The translations under genes and the position numbers were made by a program. Below are positions 20,461 through 33,030 of a stretch of 64,000 nucleotides of DNA, piece by piece. Positions within the stretch are counted from its first letter, which is position 1, and the number at the start of each line of letters is the position of its first letter. Where the stretch lies: the NCBI GenBank assembly GCA_022702705.1, contig CM040423.1, forward strand, positions 119,841,738 through 119,905,737, written 5' to 3'. This DNA comes from Papilionanthe hookeriana x Papilionanthe teres. Taxonomy: Eukaryota > Streptophyta > Magnoliopsida > Asparagales > Orchidaceae. A model generated the notes under the pieces. It was given only the letters and a program-made list of their open reading frames with translations, did no database searches and was not told where the DNA came from.

Positions 20461-22110
20461 GAACCGCTTCGTGCGAGCTTCAATTCGTAGTTCGAGACCT
20501 TGGTTTACGGCACTATCACTCTGCGATAGAAGAACCACCTCGACGGAGACAATCGAAGATAAGAAGAAAATCGACGAAGAAGAGGGGACCGAGACTCCTA
20601 AGGCTGGACTAGGGGCCGCTTATCCTAGATAGTTGTTTCCTGATTCGGGGGAGAAATCCCTCGAACCTCTCGATTTTGTATGATTATCCGCTTCACTTCG
20701 GTGGGATCATATAATGATAAGGGTGATGGCGTTGGCTACGTTTGATCGTTTCTAACGATTACGTAACTAGCGACAATCCGGGCGTCGATTTCGATACCAA
20801 CAACAATTCTCAAATCATACAAGATCTCGACGATCAAAATGACGAAGAAGGCATCCATCAAGGAGGCTACGAGAGTTCAACAAGCAACGGATCTATCTCG
20901 TGAGTTTCGAGGAGCTCCGCTTACAATAGAGTTAGAGCCTTCGCATTTGGAAGATAATCCAAGAGCCAGTCATTCCGATTCAGGAGGAGACACCGACAAA
21001 CTCAATACTAGATTCAGAAGAAATTACAGAAGTCAACCTAAGAAGTGGAAAAGTCCTACCTCCAAGAATGGGTCCAAAAGACAAAGGAAAGCAGGTGGTT
21101 GTTCAAGAAGAACCAACCCCAGCAGAAGACATACCCATTCGAGAAGAAGCCGAGACACAGGAGAACAAAGTGGACTACAACGTGCTAGCCCATCTTAGGA
21201 AACTACCGGCCAAACTGAGCATTTACGATGCTCTCATCTTATCAAAGGAGATGAGGGAAGCTCGATCAAGGCTCTTACTTGATCCGGAAATTTGCTTAGC
21301 TCAAATGGCCTGGAGATTCCTCGGATGAGGCTTGCTCGTTAAAGGAACAACGAGGTGTTACCCGTACAATGACCTACTACTGGGGATGTGCGATCACAAC
21401 CGACCGTTGTACATTTCAAGCATAACGGGAAGTTTACGTCCTTAGTATTGGTGGATCCGTGAGCATCAATCAATATAATGAGTCTTCGAACACTAGCATA
21501 CTTGAAATCGATGCGGCTCGCAGCTCGAGGCCGACAAAATGTTATTAAGAGGATTCAACCGTAAAGGAGAAAGAGCCTTGGTCAATAACGGCCACTCGAT
21601 GAAGACCGGTGATTTAGCAAAGACAAACGCAAAATTTCATATAATCGATTCAGAAACATCGTTCTTAAAATCCGCTCACTCGGCCGACCATGGATACACT
21701 AAAAATGATGGTACCATCATCTCTACACTGGCAAACAAGTACGATGGAGGGGAACAAGGCATCAAAGGTGACTTGCAAATCCATTCTCCGTACATGAAAT
21801 TGGAATCATCAAGATGCGCTTATTATGCACCGCCAAAGAAACAATCTTCTCCAGATACCATAACAAATGAAGCAAAGAAAGTTCGAGACAACTTAAGAAC
21901 CTGAAGTTCTAGTCCACCGTCACTCACCACTCCCTTCCCATGAGATGGTGAAGGTTTCTCCCACCAACCTCATCCGAGGTCGAGGCCGGGGACGAGGCCG
22001 TGGTGTAGACACTGTGATAATCGGACAGAAGAAACCAACCATCAATGTCGTATCGTGATGATAGTTCGAAGAAGAAAAAGAAATCAAGCAAGAAGCAGCA
22101 ACAAGTCGAA
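20461..22110 (+). pseudogene. Linker and aspartic protease of element A, broken
   Basis: This matches element B 44459-46156 in pieces. The acidic linker includes KVDYNVLAHLRKLPAKLSIYDALILSKEMREA near 21170-21270. The protease active site is encoded by 'ttggtggatccgtgagcatc' near 21448, where B reads LVDPGAS; the changed 'gtgagc' falls at a CCAGG site. Then follow LLRGFNRKGERAL (21541) and KFHIIDSETSF (21630). A Gly-Arg-rich patch (about 21970-22005, RGRGRGRGRG) closes the segment as in B. Many frame breaks, several probably artefactual. Confidence 0.75.
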
Positions 22111-22740
22111 AGAAGCCGCAATACAAGATCTCCCTCGAAGATGAAAAAGAACTAAGAATACAAATCAATGTACGAGAAGATTAACCACGTACACAGACCC
22201 TAACTCCGATCCATTCTAATAAGATCGAGGGTATGGAGGTCAAAGAGGTACGTAGTGACGGCAAGCCGACTGCCCCTACCGTGGTGCTTCTTCCTCCAAA
22301 ACTCGAAAATAATGTATAATTCGAAGATGTCACTTCATCGAATTAATGGAATTACCTTGAGCGGTGCAATTTCCCCCGTGTTCAAAATTTAATTCAACGG
22401 GTTTCTTACTCGACAATGGACAAAAGGCCAATCACAACATTTTGAAAAGTTATGGAATAACTCCGGCCGTCCTCCCAATTCAAAGTATGGACTCGGATTC
22501 GGCACAAGAGGTCGCTGACGATACCGAATTTGCTTCGCTGTCACTGCAAATCCAATGAAAACTGCATAAACTACGTACGAACTCGAAGATTTACAAATTG
22601 AGACGCTCCACCAGATCAAGAAGAAATCAAATCTACAATGCATGAGTTAACGGAAGTTAACTTGGGTACTAGCGAAGAGCCTAAACACCTACCTTTGTTA
22701 CTCCTTACTCAATAAAGAAGACTCGGTTAAATAATCAAGT
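22111..22740 (+). other. Protease-RT linker of element A
   Basis: Frameshifted coding sequence matching element B 46157-46860, with recognisable IEGMEVKEV, ENNVQFEDV-like and SLLNKEDS-like pieces. No domain is recognised. I see no clear intron, although some Ogre elements have one in this place. Confidence 0.5.
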
Positions 22741-23700
22741 TATTAATGGAATTAAAGACCGTTTTGCTGGAAGCACATGGAAATGCTGCATTAGCCCGCA
22801 GGTCATATCATCTATAAGTTAGGAGTGTGGATCCTACTGCTCCACAGATAAGGTCCCGAAGAATGCGTCTCTGAAATCGAACAACAAGTCATACCAAGCT
22901 AAAAGCTAATAAGACGCCAATTGTCCTGCGAAGAATAATACCCGACTCGCTAGCCAACGTAGTGCCAATAAAGAAGAATGGTCAACACCTAGCGACTGCA
23001 GATTTAAACAAGGCATGTCCAAAAGAGAATTCCCTCACCGATCTTAACCGATGATCGATATCGTCTACACATGAAATATTCTCATTCACATGGATCTTCG
23101 TGATACAACCAGATAAAAATGGTTCTTAAGACAGTGTTTCAGCGCATTCGAACGCCGATCGGAGTATTTTGCTACACCTGATGCCATTCGGATCAAGAAC
23201 GCAGGAGCAACTTACCAAAGAGCAATGACAAGAATTTTTGATGATCTCATCCACAATCAAGTCGAGTGCTACGTGGACGATGTCGTCATCAAAAGCAAAG
23301 TAAAGGAAAACCAATTCGTATGATTCGAGAATTGTTTTCGAACGATTAAGACAATTTAACCTTAAGATGAATCCCTTAAAATGACATTTCTTCTAAGGCT
23401 ATCTCCGGAAATTCTTAGATTCGTTGTCCGACATCGTGGAATTGAAATCGATCCGGAGAAGATTAAAGCCATCTTAGAAATGTCGCCTCCCCAAAACCTT
23501 AAAACAACTACGATCTTTTCAAGGGAAGCCGGCATATCTTCGACGCTTTATCTCAAACCCGTCGTGCAGGTGCTCACTTTTCTACATCATTAAAAAAGAC
23601 GCCAAATTTATTCAAGAGAAATGCCAAGGCCTTCGAAGACATTAAACAATATTTAATGACACTTCCGTCTTAGCGAAATTTTGCCTTGCAGACCGTCGAT
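22741..23700 (+). pseudogene. Reverse transcriptase of element A, frameshifted
   Basis: The RT core is readable in pieces. They include DLNKACPKEN-like sequence near 23005-23030 and ATYQRAMTRIFDDLIHNQVECYVDDVVIKSKVKEN at about 23208-23310. The YVDD catalytic box is intact at about 23269-23280. FVVRHRGIEIDPEKIKAILEMSPP follows at 23417-23494, then FSREAGISSTLYLKPVV. The neighbouring frames are broken around TCTGG, CCAG and CAG motifs, as in the same region of element B. RT copies element RNA using the tRNA-Arg primer. Confidence 0.82.
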
Positions 23701-24560
23701 ACTTGAGCACCGCGGTTTCTTGTGACGACTTCCCTCGGAGCTCGTTAGCCTGTGTCAATGATGAGGGTAAAGAAAATGCTCTTTTACTACTTGCTGCTGC
23801 CATCTCCCACTAAGCAAGGTATCCCGCAATCGGTGCTACTGTTTGGCCCTGATTCGCTGCCAAAAAGCTCAAAAGACTACATGCTTTCATGCGTCAACTC
23901 GATTTCAAGTGAATCCATTGCAATACTTCGATGACTCGTCCAACACTTTTCCTAAGCAGATTTCAAGGACATTAATGATATTATCAAGAATTCGATATAA
24001 CTTTCGTGCCTCGCGCGCCGTAAAGGGACAAGTCTTAGCGTACTGCAAGACACCCTTTGCCGCCGACCTCCTCTCAATGACGATTCCGCGATGAACAAAT
24101 AATGAGCCTAGAAGACCCCGATGATCGACGTTGGAATTGTATTTCGGATTTTGAGCATCTTCAAGACACAAAGACGAAGAATCGCAAGGGATAGTGTCTG
24201 CAAGGCAGAATCGGGCTAATCTTTATAACACCGGAGCTAGGGATGTTAAGATACTCCCACCACTTGACAACCGTGTACAAACAACGAAGTGTAATACGAG
24301 GCCCTTAAGTAATGGGACTCGGAATTAACTATTCAAAATTCGTGGGATAAATGTGACATCAACATCTACGGATTCACAGCTAATCATTCAACGTATCGGA
24401 CAATACGACAGGATTTTTAAACCAAGATCGAACAATACTTCCAAGATGCTATACTGTTGAAATTGCATTCCAATGTGACAATCTACAAAATTCCTAGAAA
24501 AGAGAATGCTTTAAATAGAGTGTTTAGCCCGTCTCAGTGACTGTCATAAGATGAATCAAG
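23701..24560 (+). pseudogene. RNase H and archaeal-type RNase H of element A, frameshifted
   Basis: This matches the intact 324-codon ORF of element B (47808-48782) by nucleotide similarity. The first RNase H lies at about 23700-24050. The second RNase H starts near 24120 ('gatgatcgacgttggaattg') and runs to about 24420. Two RNase H domains in tandem define the Tat/Ogre lineage. No long frame remains here. One spacing change removes part of the sequence near 23800 compared with B. Confidence 0.72.
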
Positions 24561-24689
24561 GCAGCAAGCGTCACTTGATTGCTAGGTCCCATCACAAATG
24601 ACATAGACATGATACACACAACCGAAAAAGAAAAAGAATCAAGGTAAGTGCTGGGATGTTAAAACATGAGATTTGGCATACGATTGATA

Positions 24690-25870
24690 AAATACCCGCA
24701 AACAGAAAGCTACAAGACGATAGGGTCGCTAGCCCATCAGATCAAGAAAGAACTCTCGTCCTACGCATTAATAAACAACATTATACAAGGTCTTTCGATC
24801 AAATGCAAGCAGAAGCCTAAGCGGGTCCGAGGCCCGTGAAATTGTTAAAGAGGTGCATTCAGAATTCTGCGTCACTGGGGCCGGGTCCATAAAACAAGAT
24901 GAAAATTAAAAGACTAGGTACTACCGGCCCTCGATGATGACCGACCGCATGAAAATCGCCAAGAGCCGTCATCAATGCCAAGTGCACGGAGTGGTTCTAC
25001 ACCAACCTCCAAATGTGCTGAAGCACCCGACACCAGGCTGTGGGCTATCAATGTCATACTGCATATAAAATGGGTCCGATGTAACCACCATCTTCAAAAG
25101 GACATCGTTTCATTCTTGTTACATTACTTTTCAAGGGTGGTATGCTTCCACTTAGAGAAGTGAAAGCACACCACGTGCTGCAGTTTTTCAAGAACCAAGT
25201 TGTCTACCGTTTCGTGAGTGCCGCGCAGATCATCATCTCGATAACGGCCGCATTCGTAAGCACACAAATCAACAATTTTGTCGAGACACGGAATCGACAC
25301 GGCGATACTCGACAATTTACTACCTAAGAAAAGAACGGATGTCTTGCCGAGGCTTTGATAAAAACTTCTGCCTAAACCTTAAAGAAACTCGGACGATAAC
25401 AAGAGAAATTTAACAGAAATCGTTAGAAGCCTTATGGGCCTACGACAACCTTCGAACTCTACTCAAGCACCTTACGCTCTCGGTAAGGTCCCAGGAAAAA
25501 GCAGCGCTCCTTAGGAGGTTCGACGTTCTTCACTCGAATTCGTAATGTAACAGATCACTAGCCAAGAAAACTTAATACGACCGAAGAATTAGAAAGCTCG
25601 AAGGAAAAGACTTGCGCGCAACAGACTTAGAACTATATCAAGCTAAGATGGTTCAAGCCCATGACAACCAACCCGCCCAAGAACCTTCAAAGTCAAGATT
25701 TAGTTCTCGTTCTCAAGAGACCTATTCTCGCACACCGCAAGATAAAGAGGAAAATTTGAACCCACTGAAGGACCGTCGTGGCCGCGCATAGCTCGTGAGG
25801 TTCCTACCACCATGAATTGCTGTGGAGAACGACATATGCTTCCAATCAATCTGACGATACTTGAAAAATA
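24690..25870 (+). pseudogene. Integrase of element A, frameshifted
   Basis: Matches element B 48860-50040. The zinc-binding domain is at about 24830-24990 (EIVKEVHSEF then CQVHGVVLHQPPN). The core covers about 25080-25480. The C-terminal part, around 25640-25800, matches the GPY/F-type domain of B. The catalytic SDNGSEF segment of B is scrambled here ('tcgataacggccgcattc'). No frame longer than about 60 codons remains. As for the rest of A, the breaks cluster at CTG/CAG-like motifs and should be rechecked on raw reads before the gene is called dead. Confidence 0.75.
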
Positions 25871-26175
25871 TTACGCTACTCCGATTTCGAAGGAATGAAT
25901 TCTTCATCCCTAAGAAACACGTGCGAAGTAATTACTCGTGGTCGGGTCCGAACCCAAAAATAATAAAATGCGCTAAGATAAATAAAATCATGATAATTAA
26001 GTTTTCCTTTTTGTTTTCTTTTCAAATCAAAATCTCTTCCCTCATCTTATCCTACTTCATTCCCCGTTAAATTTCAAAATATAAGAATAATAAAAAAATG
26101 TATCTTTAATAAACATTTTCTAATGTTCTTGTTCTTAAGATATAGCCCCCACTCTTTTCCTCTGTCTTTTCATGG
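25871..26175 (+). other. Intergenic segment between integrase and ORF3 of element A
   Basis: AT-rich, non-coding. It ends in a pyrimidine-rich tract (cccccactcttttcctctgtcttttc, split over about 26145-26170) just before the ORF3 start. The CAG seen at the matching place in B reads as CATG here. Confidence 0.5.
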
Positions 26176-27600
26176 AAATGTCGAACGCGTCGGTCTCGAA
26201 CTTTAAGAATGGCGTAAGCCTCACTCGATGAAAAGAGGGTGATGGAGCCGATAATCGAGATTGACCTCGCATTTCGCACCAAGAGGCCTACAAGACGAGG
26301 CAGAAAGTGACTGGTCCCGTTAACCGAGAAGAACTGCATCTGTGTATAAGATAAAGGATGAAAGTGGGTGGCCAAGCCACCAATCCAACAACAAGAAAAG
26401 AAAGCAACACCGAAGAAGACAAGAAAAATGAAGTCCGTAGTCACTACAGCCGAGGGCAGTTACAGCCGCCGCGCCCGCAGATTCAAGAAGTTCGAGGCTA
26501 CTCTCACAAACCTACGCAACGAAGAAATAAGAATCGCCGCATCCGTAAAATGTTAACAAAACTAGCCGCGACTGGGCCGCGACGAGATGATCGCTTAATG
26601 CCAAAGACTCACATTTCAAGGACACCGGTTCACCAGAACTCGAAGAAAGGAGGCCGCCTCCTAATAACAAAAGAACTGTGGAAATCGAAGATCGAAGAAT
26701 GGAAGGGTTACCACGCCACCTGATAACCACCAAAGAAGCAAATGGGATCTTAGAGCCAGAAGCAACTGGGATGTCCCCATTGCATCATCCCCCAGGCTTC
26801 AGGCAAGGGAACGGAAGGATTGGAGAACACATCCCACAACATGCTCAAGGCCCCATCCCAGATCATTCCGAATACGAAATTTTTAGAGGATTTTTGAATA
26901 ATTAAAAGAAAACTTTCGAATACTTCGAGAGAATTAAAAGGAAGAAGAATCAACATACGCGAAGGCCTCGAGCTACACACCGACGTATTCTCGTAGTATG
27001 AACAAGCCGCAAATCATGACCGTATCCCAGGATCCGAAAGAATTGGGCTACAGGTCACCAGGAAAACACATACTCTAACCCCAGATGACAAGAAAGGAAG
27101 AATCACAATACAATGCGGATGCTGCCACAACTTTACCGCATTTAAAAGTAAAACCCACCGGAATACTTCGTCAATGGGCAAGGCAGGATCCGCTGCCAAT
27201 AGTTATCAAGAGAATGGTAAAAAGATTGATAACATGAGGCATCACAAAGAGACGTATACCCAATAACACATTTATCAACATCTACAAACAAAGGACCGTG
27301 ACACTCACATATTGATCACCACGACTTCGTCGTACCTTTCGCACGGTCTCTTTCTGAATGAGTGCAACATCATGTTCGGATCCGACCTCCGGACAGTGCC
27401 CCGGAGTTCTGCGGGCGTTAAAGATAATTTTACCTAGTTCTATTTATGATACCGTGCGGTAACGAGCAGAGAGTCAGCACAGAAGGCCGGGTGCCAAGAG
27501 AGCGAATCTCGCCATTTTCAGAGGATGGACGACAGCGCAAAATACCTTACCATTTCCAACCGCATCCGCAGCTGTGAGAACCTCCCGCTTTACGAGTTGT
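26176..27600 (+). pseudogene. ORF3 of element A: AlkB-like 2OG/Fe(II) dioxygenase, frameshifted
   Basis: This is the same gene as ORF3 of element B (50368-51828) at the same place after integrase. The N-terminal part (about 26176-26260) matches MSNRRLVLNFRNGVSLAL of B. The basic segment follows (about 26360-26560). The dioxygenase part begins near 26990, with GRITIQCGCCHNFTAF near 27100 and FINIYKQR near 27271-27295. The HIDHHDF segment, with the Fe(II)-binding HxD, is near 27310-27330, and ECNIMFGSDLR lies near 27361. Frame breaks separate the pieces. Since the HxD segment and its surroundings survive and breaks lie at scramble-prone motifs, it is open whether the copy is truly dead. Confidence 0.75.
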
Positions 27601-28387
27601 GGGAAGAAGATGGAAATATCACCTCCAATGTACATCCTACTCAGATCCTGCTACAATGGCTTGGAAGGTGATGTTATCGACCATGTACCTCACTATCTCG
27701 ATATGGATTTTCGATGTAGATGATTCTTTTCGATGGATCAACAAAAGATCACACATGTCCGTTTTAGTCTACATGGATCAGATAGAATATATTCCATCGA
27801 GTCAGACGAATGATTTTCAACATGATTGGAATGAAAGGACCATATCACGTTTTTGGCCTTCACCTCTTTATGCAAATTGATCGGGGAAACGCCATTAAAG
27901 TTAAATGAACTTAACAAAATAACGTAAAAGAAAAAGAGAATAAAAGAAACTTTCAAAAAAAAATCCGAAAATGACAAACACCAAGTTCACATGAACATTA
28001 AATAAACAACAAAATAAAATTTAAACCTTCATTAAAGATAAACGAAATCAACACAAATCTCAAATTCAATCTTTTCCAAATTCGAATCAATTTCTATCTT
28101 TTCAAACTTCAAAATCAAATTCCATCCTTCCAAACTTCAAAATCAAATTCTCAATCAAATTCCAAATCCACCTCGATCAAATTTCAAATTCGATCTTCCC
28201 AAATCTCAAATCAAATTCTCAATCAAAACCAAATCCAATCTCGATCAAGTTTCAAACTCGATCTTTCAAATTTCAAATCAAATCTTAAATCAAGTTTCAA
28301 TCGAGTTCAAACTCATCCTTCCAAATCTCAAATTCAATCTTTCCGCATTTCAAGTCTCAATCACATCAAACTAAATTCAAATCAAAC
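27601..28387 (+). other. 3' UTR of element A, first part
   Basis: Matches the 3' UTR of element B (51829-52640): 'gatgttatcgaccatgtacc' and so on, then a low-complexity stretch rich in CAAATTC and TCAAA (about 28030-28385). Non-coding. Confidence 0.7.
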
Positions 28388-28800
28388 TTTTGGGTCGAGG
28401 ATTTTACATTCAAGATCGCACCGCTTTAGGATTCTCTTCCTATCAGACCGAAATACATCAAAATTCAAAACTTTTGGGTCGAGGATTTTACATCCAAGAC
28501 CGGCATCGCTTAGATTCTTTTCCTAATAATCGAAGTACATCAAATCAAACTTTTGGGTCGAGGATTTTACGTCCAAGACCGCACCGTTTTAGGATTCTTT
28601 TCCTATTGCACCGAAATACATCAATTCAAAACTCGGGTCGAGGATTTTACATCCAAGACCGCACCGCTTTAGGATTCTTTTCCTATTGCAATCGAAATAC
28701 ATCAAAATTCAACTTTCTGGGTCGAGGATTTTACATCCAAGACTACACCGGCTTTTTAGGATTCTTTTCCTATTGCAACTAAATACATCAAATCAAATGG
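28388..28800 (+). repeat. Tandem repeat in the 3' UTR of A (five units of about 81 bp)
   Basis: Units start near 28388, 28472, 28551, 28631 and 28713, each with 'gggtcgaggattttacat', 'caagaccgcaccgcttta' and 'gaaatacatca'. The same monomer makes twelve units in element B. No unique spacers occur between units. Confidence 0.92.
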
Positions 28801-28813
28801 TTTGTGATTTTAC

Positions 28814-31800
28814 ATATTGAATTTTAAATCCCTAAGGTAATTTTAAAAATTAAAAAATGTATTTTCTAGCATTTTCACTAAAATAATTACAATAAATCAT
28901 AAAAAAATCAGAAAATTGCAAAATTTGCTTCTCTGGTTTCCCTTGATATCAGAGAGATTTTTGAAAAATATAAAATCCATTTTTCAACATTTATTTTATT
29001 TTTAAATTAATTAACACTCCAAAACTCAAAATAATTATAATAAAAATAATATAATTCAAAAAATCACCAAAATTGGTCCAAGTGCTTCTCTGGTCATTAG
29101 GAATGTCCCCTAATTTTCTTAAGGACAGAAACTTTCTTTTGGTCATGTTATCAAATTTTCCTTGAAAATCTCTATTTTCCACCAAAAATAATTATATAAA
29201 TAAATTAAATACAGAAAAATCACATTTTCTCCTCTCATGTCTTTATTGACATATGAGTGAAGTCACATAAAAATTTCAAGTTCTTTTAAGTTCAATTTAG
29301 TGAGTTATGAAATTATTAAGCTTAAAGGGTAAAATGGTAATTAAAATCTTTAATCCTTAATTAAAACTTTAGGTTTAATAAAAAATCAACAAGTAAAATA
29401 TTTGATCTTAATCTGATTTGGATGATTGAAATTTAAATAATTAAAGGGTAGAAACCCATTAAATAATTTTAAAATGATTAAACTTTAATTAAATAATAGA
29501 TTAAATTTGGAAGAATAATAAAATCGGAACTATTAAAATAAGGGATCTTTATTAGGAAGAGATTTATTCTTTAATTTAAAAATCCCTAAATTAATTATAT
29601 CAACTAATACTCAATTTTTAATTAAAATGATAACTCAAATTTAAAATATTAAAAGACTTAATTAAATTATTAAACTCTTTCGAAATTTCAATTAAAATTA
29701 AAAATAAAGTAAATTAAAGATAAATTAAATTAAAATTAAATTAAATTTAATAATTAAATTAAATTAAATTAAACAATTAAATTAAATTAAATTAAATAAT
29801 TAAATTAAATTAAATTTAAACAATTAAATTAAATTAAATTAAACAATTAAATTAAATTAAATTAAATAATTAAATTAAATTAAATTAAATAATTAAATTA
29901 AATTAAATTAAAAAATTAAATTAAATTAAATAATTAAATTAAATTAAATTAAATTAAATTAAATTAAATAATTAAATTAAATTAAATCAAATCAAATTAA
30001 TTAAACATCAAATCAAATTAAATTAAATTAAACTAAATATAAAGCAACTTCAACACTATTCCAAATTTAAACCCTTTAACTTAAATCAAATCATTTGAAT
30101 ACTAATTTACCCTTGAAAGCTTTGATTATTATAACTCCTAAATGGAACATCAAATGAAGTGTTATCTCACTCATAGGATATTCAAATGTCCTAGTTCACT
30201 CGAGCAAGTTAACAAGACTTGAAAACCTCGGACGATCGATTCATTTATATAATTAAATTCATTTCGACTTAAAACAATCCTAGAAATATTGAAAAGATGT
30301 TTAAGATTCTTCTTAAGCACTTCCTCAATATGATAGGATACTTATAAGAACAATCGGATTTAATTGTCCTTCGATGATGAAAATCGTCTTCAAACAAAAA
30401 CAAAAACACAAAGAACCTAGACGCTCATAGGAGATGACTAGCTATAGGATTAGGAATTTGGTAGAAAACCATAACCTTTCCCTTAGCTTTACCTAGGAAC
30501 TTGCTTAAATATTCTAATTGAGTTTTAAGTGCAGCTTGGAATGACGGGAAGACCCTCCGAGTACGCTTTTATTTTATTTTATTGCAATTTACTTTCTTGC
30601 AATTTATTTTATTGCAATTGCACTTATTTTTCTTGCATGATAAACAACTGTTGCATGAAAACTCACACCTTTAGGATAGACCCTAAAACTGAAACCAAAA
30701 CTAAGTTAAAAGTCATTGCAAGATAAAATTCACCGCCACAACATTTCAAAATATAAAACAACTCAAAATTTAATCACAAACGAACACAAAACTACAATTA
30801 CAACTAAATTAAAACGTCCTGTCGGATGATCGGGAATACCTCGGATGATGTAACCTACGTGTTGCTAACGGGATTTCCCATGGTCTAAATGAAAGTGTGG
30901 AACTCATTCGGCTGAGTTTAGCAAATTCATCCGGACTAAGTGAATCCGATAAAAATAATGATGCCGGAAGGATGGAACCGTGGGATCTTAACCCGTGTCG
31001 TTATAATCAACTTTAAGATTTGTTTTAAATAAAACATAAAAAACACCCGGAAATTAAGATTTTCTCTAAACCAAAACACTTTTCTCAACTCCCGATTTAT
31101 GATTTCTAAAACTAAACCTCTGCAACAACAAGGAGCTCGGAGCATGGTGGGCAAGCACGACCATCGTCATCAAGCAAAACCCGAGTCTACTTCACAGAAA
31201 CTTTCATAGAATTAAACAACCAAGCCATAGGACTTCGAGGTAGCTTGCCTAGTGCAACATAAATCCTCAACTCTTCGTTAGGCATTTGCATTGCAAATTA
31301 AGCCCTAACCTGGTCTTAGGATTCCGAGGTAGTCGTCCGATACGACAATAAACCCTCACATCTTCTGAAGCTATTTGTTTGATTTTATCATACAAATATA
31401 AGCCCTAATTAATTGAAATTGGCAAGATTGAAATATCAAATAAACATTAGGACTTTCCTAAATTCAAGACAAACAATAGGATAGTCGGGAAATTATCGAA
31501 GTTCACTTCGAATCGTTGATTTCTCCTACCTCTCTTCCTTTGGATTCACAAAACAAAATGTTCCAAAATTTGATCCATTCCCTATTGAAATTCCAAAATT
31601 CAATCTTTGAAAACCTTAAACTTTGAAATTCTTGAAAGCGTAATTATTGATTATTATCGAGAGTTTTCTTAGGTGATTCCCGTCACTTAAGATGTAATTA
31701 ACTATATGGGCTTGCCCTTATAGGGAATTTTAAAGAACCCGAGTAATATAAACCCCGTTTGATACTTTCATATTAAGCGTGGGAATTTGTCGGCTTATAA

Positions 31801-32117
31801 AATTGGTTCGCAGACCAAACGGATGTCACAAAACTTCTAGTTTATTTGATCGAGCCCCACCATCAAGCGATGTGTCTATCCTTAGGGATAGATACACGGC
31901 TTAGTGGTGCGGTGCTCGTTTATATAAACTATTTGGGATGTGAGATCGGTTTAATCTCATATCTTAAAACTTTCAAATTTAAAAATTATTTTCAAAGCCA
32001 AATACTACTTTCTAAATTATATATATATTTAAATCAAATTTAAAATTTAAATTCGCCGACAACTTCTGTTAGGCGACCCCCCTTTTAAAATACAATACAA
32101 CCTAAAATATGCCGACA
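28814..32117 (+). repeat. 3' LTR of element A, lacking its first ~4.1 kb
   Basis: From 28814 the sequence matches the 5' LTR from 13925 to its end at 17234, and it finishes with ATGCCGACA before TGCTG. The LTR start, the candidate promoter and the CG-rich block (9836-13924 equivalent) are missing, together with the end of the 3' UTR and the polypurine tract. A single deletion joining the 3' UTR to the middle of the LTR explains this. From the first ~900 aligned bases I count about five differences. Nearer the 3' end, differences concentrate in CAG/CTG/TGA-like spots. Confidence 0.92.
29720..30040. repeat. AAATT pentanucleotide array in the 3' LTR of A
   Basis: Same length and interruption pattern as the array at 14830-15150, as expected for two LTRs of one recent insertion. 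Confidence 0.92.
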
Positions 32118-32122
32118 TGCTG
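32118..32122. repeat. Target-site duplication of element A, right copy (TGCTG)
   Basis: Exact copy of 9831-9835, directly after the LTR end GCCGACA. Confidence 0.95.
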
Positions 32123-33030
32123 TCGTTTGATTATGATGATGAGTTATTGATGTTGTAGTATGATTGATGTGTGTATGTTTGTAACTGGATTTTATATATA
32201 AAAATGATGTTTTGTGTTGTTTATGTGATTTTCATATTAGTTAATCAATAAATATTGAATTTAGATGCTTAAAAAGGCTAATTAGATGTTGTAACATGGA
32301 ATTTATCGAATTCGCAGAATAATTTTGGAACCAGAAATTTGTTCTAGCACCGATGGCGCTCGATTTATCATCGACAGTACCCGATTTAGTGCCGACAGTG
32401 CCCAAACCAGCGTCCAAAACCTGAAAGTTCTAGGTTCCCTTAAAAATCATGATTTTGAATAGTAAGTACGCCATTTATCACCTTCAATCTCCAATTAAGG
32501 ACAAAAAACACTCCTAGGGCTTGCTTGCATTTGGATTTGAGGTGATTTCAGAGCTTTTTGAGGTTGGATCTCATCTTCTCTTGGTAAGAGCAATAATTTA
32601 AACCAAAAATTTTTTATCCTCGCATTGGAAATCTCCTACATTGGAGAGATCCATGAATTTAGGGTTTTTGAAGAAAATTTTAAGAAAATCCATGATAAAA
32701 TGCTCTTAGTTGCTAGATTTAACTTTGGAGTTTATAACATTGTGATTTTGGAATTTATTTGGATTTTTTTGCAAAATTTTTAGAAAGTTTAATATAGCTC
32801 CAAGGATGTTTAAGGGGAAGAGAAAAGTTTATTTTGATGAAATGAAACTTGTAAATGTGAAAGCTCATTACCATTTCAAATCTACACTCCAAAGCAGAAA
32901 GTGTATACAAGATTGAGGATTTAAAAATCTGAGCGGAGTTGTAGAGTAGGTAATTGCTGATCAGAATTGGGAAACCTTTTTTATTTTTTTGTTGATGCAA
33001 TCACTGATGTAGTCTGCATTTTATGCTAAC

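Larger units (their letters stand above)
9836..32117 (+). mobile_element. Element A: giant Tat/Ogre-type Ty3/gypsy retrotransposon
   Basis: The element is 22.3 kb long: 5' LTR 9836-17234, internal region 17235-28813, truncated 3' LTR 28814-32117. Its internal order is primer site, ORF1, gag, protease, RT, RNase H, second RNase H, integrase, ORF3 (AlkB-like), 3' UTR with tandem repeats. The second RNase H, the tRNA-Arg primer site, the extra ORF before gag and the very long LTRs identify the Tat/Ogre lineage. Both flanks carry TGCTG. The two LTRs differ at only about five places over the ~900 aligned bases from 13925 (my hand count), so insertion is recent. Most coding frames are broken, but many breaks coincide with the recurrent CAG/CTG scrambles and may be sequence errors. 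Confidence 0.93.
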
